Positions 62,698 through 64,000 of a stretch of 64,000 nt of DNA are shown in pieces. Position numbers and translations under genes: made by a program. The first letter of the stretch is position 1, and every line of letters starts with the position of its first letter. The notes beneath the pieces are model-generated. The model worked only from the letters and a program-made list of their open reading frames with translations. It had not been told where the DNA came from and did not search any database. Source of the stretch: Sphingomonas faeni (lineage in GTDB: Bacteria; Pseudomonadota; Alphaproteobacteria; Sphingomonadales; Sphingomonadaceae); the NCBI RefSeq assembly GCF_023195535.1, contig NZ_JALPNF010000002.1, positions 434,001 to 498,000 of the forward strand, written 5' to 3'.

Positions 62698-64000
62698 TCA
62701 GAACCGCGTCGCAAGCGCGACCTCGAACGATCGCGGCGCGCCGATATAGACGTTGGTGGTCGGATAGCCGGAATATTCGCCGTAGAAAGCATCGGTCAGG
62801 TTGCGGCCCCGCAGCGTCACGGTTGCCTGTGGTGCGACCGGGAACGATAGGCTTGCATCGAGCACGGTATGCCCTGCGACCCCGATGGTGTTGGCGGTGT
62901 CGGTGTAGAAGGCGCTCGCGTGGCGGAGGAAGCCGCCCAGCGTCACCGTGCCGGCGATCGTATAGAGCGCCGAGCCGTTGACCGTGGTCGAGGGGATGTT
63001 GATCGGACGGTTGCCGCGCCGGTCGACGCGCACGCCGCTCACCAGCTCCGAGAGTTGGTCATATTGCGCGTCGGTATAGGAGACGCCACCCGACAGGCGC
63101 AGCGCCTTCACCGGCGCGACGACCGCCGACAGTTCGACACCCTGCGACGACTGGCGGCCGCCCTGTACGGCCAACGCCGAGTTGTTCGGGTCGCGGGTCA
63201 GGATGTCATTCTGCGCGATGCGATAGGCAGCGGCGGTCACGCTTGCCCGTCCGCCCCAGCCGCTTGCCTTGAACCCGGCCTCGTAGGCGCGGCCCTTGGT
63301 CAGCCGGAACCGGCTGTTCGCGATCGAGGCAAGCAGGGTCGACGACACCGGCGATACCGCGGTCGTATATTGCGCGTAGAGGGTCAGACCGCCGCCTGCG
63401 TCCCAGGTCGTGCCCGCTCGCCACGATATGGGGTCGAAGGTCGGACTGTTGCGATCGACCGCGCCGCCCACATTCTGGATCGTCGTCCGGTCCAGCTCCA
63501 TGTGATCCCAGCGTACCCCGCCGACCAGCAGCCATTTCGGCGTCAGGTTCAGCGCGTCTTCGGCGAACACCGAGGTCTGCTTCAGTTTGGAATCGAAGGT
63601 GACGTTGCCGGCGGTGAAGATCGCCGTCCCCGTGGGCAGGGGTAGGATCGCCGGGTTGCGCACGTCCACCGCCGGCAGGGCCGATACGGGCGCCGTCTGA
63701 CGCAAGCTGACGAAATCGGTGTCGTTATGCTCGACGCCCAGGCTGAAGCGGTTGCGCCGGCCCGCGATGACGCTGTCGTTGCCGACGACCCCGCGCGCGT
63801 TCCAGAACTGGTGATCGTGGCGGAAATCCTGATAGGTCTGGCGGAAGCTGCCGTTCGGAAACGCCGGTGTGGGCGCAACGAAGGCCTGGCTGTCCGCCAG
63901 CAGGAACGCGCGTTTCGCGGTATAGCCGGTCAGATCGAGCGCGAACGTCCAACCGCTGCCGATCGACCAATCCAGCCGCGAGCGCACCGTCGTCTCGTCG
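62698..64000 (-). CDS. TonB-dependent siderophore receptor, C-terminal part
   Basis: The last 434 or so codons of a TonB receptor; it continues beyond 64000, so the plug domain and signal peptide are not seen. The barrel has FAEDALNLTPKWLLVGGVRWDHMELDRTTIQNVGG, GGLTLYAQYTTAVSPVSS and a C-terminal RSFEVALATRF. Strand and turn pattern fit siderophore receptors (FhuA/FhuE type). It is followed after two bases by the PepSY gene. Confidence 0.92.
   Translation of the reverse strand, partial: DETTVRSRLDWSIGSGWTFALDLTGYTAKRAFLLADSQAFVAPTPAFPNGSFRQTYQDFRHDHQFWNARGVVGNDSVIAGRRNRFSLGVEHNDTDFVSLRQTAPVSALPAVDVRNPAILPLPTGTAIFTAGNVTFDSKLKQTSVFAEDALNLTPKWLLVGGVRWDHMELDRTTIQNVGGAVDRNSPTFDPISWRAGTTWDAGGGLTLYAQYTTAVSPVSSTLLASIANSRFRLTKGRAYEAGFKASGWGGRASVTAAAYRIAQNDILTRDPNNSALAVQGGRQSSQGVELSAVVAPVKALRLSGGVSYTDAQYDQLSELVSGVRVDRRGNRPINIPSTTVNGSALYTIAGTVTLGGFLRHASAFYTDTANTIGVAGHTVLDASLSFPVAPQATVTLRGRNLTDAFYGEYSGYPTTNVYIGAPRSFEVALATRF

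Noticed and set aside
1..64000. CRISPR arrays, transposases, integrases or phage genes
   Set aside because: None seen; the repeats found are palindromic intergenic elements with irregular spacing, not arrays.

Overview
The window is a high-GC chromosome segment whose gene content and layout fit a sphingomonad alphaproteobacterium (Sphingomonas or a close relative). The signs are a tonB-exbB-exbD-exbD operon, a TamA/TamB pair, DUF1178, DUF2849, DUF934, UPF0262 and DUF1285 proteins, and several families of short palindromic intergenic repeats. No phage, transposase, CRISPR array or rRNA was seen. Genes are tightly packed. Many junctions overlap (ATGA, GTGA, TTGA, TAATG), and TTG and GTG starts are common.

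Layout. 1-4.1 kb: the end of a DUF2945 gene, a SWIB-domain protein, tRNA-Arg(CCT), a leftward comF-grxC-nitrilase-DUF1178 operon, and a divergent methyltransferase. 4.1-9.0 kb: a leftward signalling operon (EAL protein, TPR sensor kinase, receiver), with a 16-residue ORF and a structured intergenic region on its other side. 9.0-18.3 kb: thiolase, a small membrane protein, prepilin peptidase, a secreted unknown, then tamA-tamB. 18.3-26 kb: a Baeyer-Villiger-type monooxygenase, an SH3 protein, a D-2-hydroxyacid dehydrogenase, a glycine-zipper lipoprotein, a LysE exporter, a flavin oxidoreductase with a cysteine cluster, and a glycosyltransferase. 26-33 kb: a lower-GC secreted orphan, a GH130-family enzyme, an SDR, an alpha/beta hydrolase, SelO and AstD. 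33.2-37.3 kb: the assimilatory sulfate-reduction operon cobA-DUF2849-cysI-DUF934-cysH, with a palindromic repeat lodged between cysI and DUF934.

37.4-43.6 kb: dnaB, UPF0262, a GH25-like protein lacking its catalytic Glu, cytidine deaminase, a porin, dCTP deaminase and a TPR protein. 43.7-46.3 kb: the TonB energy-transduction operon with a strong terminator. 46.5-51.4 kb: an unknown secreted protein, folB, a GNAT protein, DUF1285, a NUDIX CoA pyrophosphatase and CCA-adding enzyme. 51.4-58.1 kb: a repeat-rich gap, a GGDEF-EAL protein, parC, a secreted alpha/beta hydrolase and kynureninase. 58.2-64.0 kb: a 39-residue predicted membrane protein, then a leftward uptake region. That region has a TonB receptor (cut by the window edge) followed by a PepSY membrane protein, then a cobalamin riboswitch preceding a second TonB receptor, then the decayed tail of a second PepSY gene.

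Most of the window is ordinary core genome. The points most worth a second look are the riboswitch-controlled siderophore-type receptor with duplicated receptor-PepSY units, two well-initiated tiny ORFs (8570-8620 and 58236-58355), the structured RNA-like region beside the first, and a 29-bp palindrome that carries an EcfG-like promoter on both strands.
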